Shown one piece after another: positions 5,490-5,776 of a stretch of 5,776 nucleotides of DNA. Position 1 is the stretch's first letter; each line of letters begins with the position of its first letter. The DNA is taken from the NCBI GenBank assembly GCA_038254435.1, contig JBBSGD010000095.1, forward strand, positions 1 to 5,776, given 5' to 3'. Position numbers and translations under genes: made by a program. Origin of the DNA: JBBSGD01 sp038254435. Lineage in GTDB: Bacteria; Actinomycetota; CADDZG01; WHSQ01. Below the pieces are notes generated by a model, which did not search any database, was not told the DNA's origin, and worked only from the letters and a program-made list of their open reading frames with translations.

Positions 5490-5776
5490 GTGACCACCAC
5501 ACGATCGACGAGGCCTTCGCCGGCGCGCCTGTGTGCCACTGCCCTTGCCGTCGTGCTCGTGATCGGAACAGCCCAGCTTGCGCCGCGCGCCGAGGGGCGG
5601 CCGGCCGCTGTGGACATCGGCGCATACCGCGGGCTGGGAGCATGGGTCGACATCTACGACTCGCATCAGTGGAAGCACGTCGGCCAAACGATCCGCATCC
5701 TGAGGACTCACAAGGTGAAGACCGTGTACCTCGAGACTTCGAACTTCACGCACCACCACACGATCATCCGGCGTCA
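5490..5776 (+). CDS. Secreted protein, N-terminal part of a possible TIM-barrel glycosidase-like domain, 3'-partial
   Basis: Ninety-five codons are visible from GTG 5490-5492 and the frame is still open at the window's edge. The N-terminus has the shape of a Sec signal peptide: TTTRSTRPSPARLC (basic), a hydrophobic core ATALAVVLVIGTAQLA, then APRAEG, where cleavage is plausible near residues 30-36. The mature part begins DIGAYRGLGAWVDIYDSHQW, followed by a stretch with VKTVYLETSNF. Two hydrophobic strands about 30 residues apart, GAWVDIYD and VKTVYLETS, look like the first two beta strands of a TIM barrel, as in putative bacterial glycoside hydrolases. I hold this resemblance from memory and cannot confirm it. 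The gene is divergent from the ABC-F gene (123 bp between starts). No ribosome-binding site precedes the GTG, and no upstream in-frame ATG, GTG or TTG was found back to about 5421. Confidence 0.78.
   Translation, partial: MTTTRSTRPSPARLCATALAVVLVIGTAQLAPRAEGRPAAVDIGAYRGLGAWVDIYDSHQWKHVGQTIRILRTHKVKTVYLETSNFTHHHTIIRR

Noticed and set aside
5493..5765. 14-bp exact repeat ACCACCACACGATC at 5493-5506 and 5752-5765
   Set aside because: Both copies lie within the secreted-protein gene but in different reading frames, so they do not encode a protein repeat; two isolated short copies are probably chance.

Overview
The window comes from a high-GC bacterium, most likely an actinobacterium. Three things suggest this: strongly GC-biased codons, several GTG starts, and an ABC-F protein ending in the 'DYWSDDLLDLVALA' style I associate with Actinobacteria. 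Thermoleophilia (Gaiellales/Solirubrobacterales) is my guess from the mix of families; the sequence does not prove it. No rRNA, tRNA, CRISPR array, insertion sequence or phage gene was seen. The DNA is almost fully coding.

Layout. (1) 1-975, plus strand: the C-terminal three quarters or so of a geranylgeranyl-reductase-type FAD oxidoreductase; its N-terminus lies outside the window. (2) 932-3665, minus strand: a tight three-gene operon, read from right to left. It encodes a four-helix membrane protein of unknown family (3195-3665), a gluconate 2-dehydrogenase subunit 3-type protein (2545-3189) and a GMC-family flavin dehydrogenase (932-2548). The first junction is a 5-bp gap and the second is a 4-bp GTGA stop/start overlap. 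The last gene runs 44 bp into the convergent reductase gene. (3) 3777-5366, minus strand: a complete ABC-F ATPase, 111 bp upstream of the operon on the same strand. (4) 5490 to the end, plus strand: the start of a secreted protein, divergent from the ABC-F gene, with a probable leaderless GTG start.

How the genes fit together. The GMC protein and the subunit-3 protein should form a flavin-dependent dehydrogenase. Characterised relatives are exported by a Tat signal on the small subunit and pass electrons to a multiheme cytochrome c. Here neither protein shows an export signal and no cytochrome c gene is in the operon. The extra gene encodes a four-helix membrane protein instead. The most interesting hypothesis is therefore a cytoplasm-facing, membrane-attached variant of the complex, with the small membrane protein as anchor or electron acceptor. 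The GMC subunit keeps three cysteines placed like the iron-sulfur ligands of bacterial FAD-glucose dehydrogenases. The substrate cannot be read from the sequence.

Non-coding stretches. 3666-3776 (111 bp) holds a weak promoter candidate for the operon and a 10-bp direct repeat. 5367-5489 (123 bp) holds a perfect 6-bp-arm dyad just upstream of the ABC-F gene and a promoter-like pair of hexamers facing the secreted-protein gene. I found no convincing intrinsic terminator.
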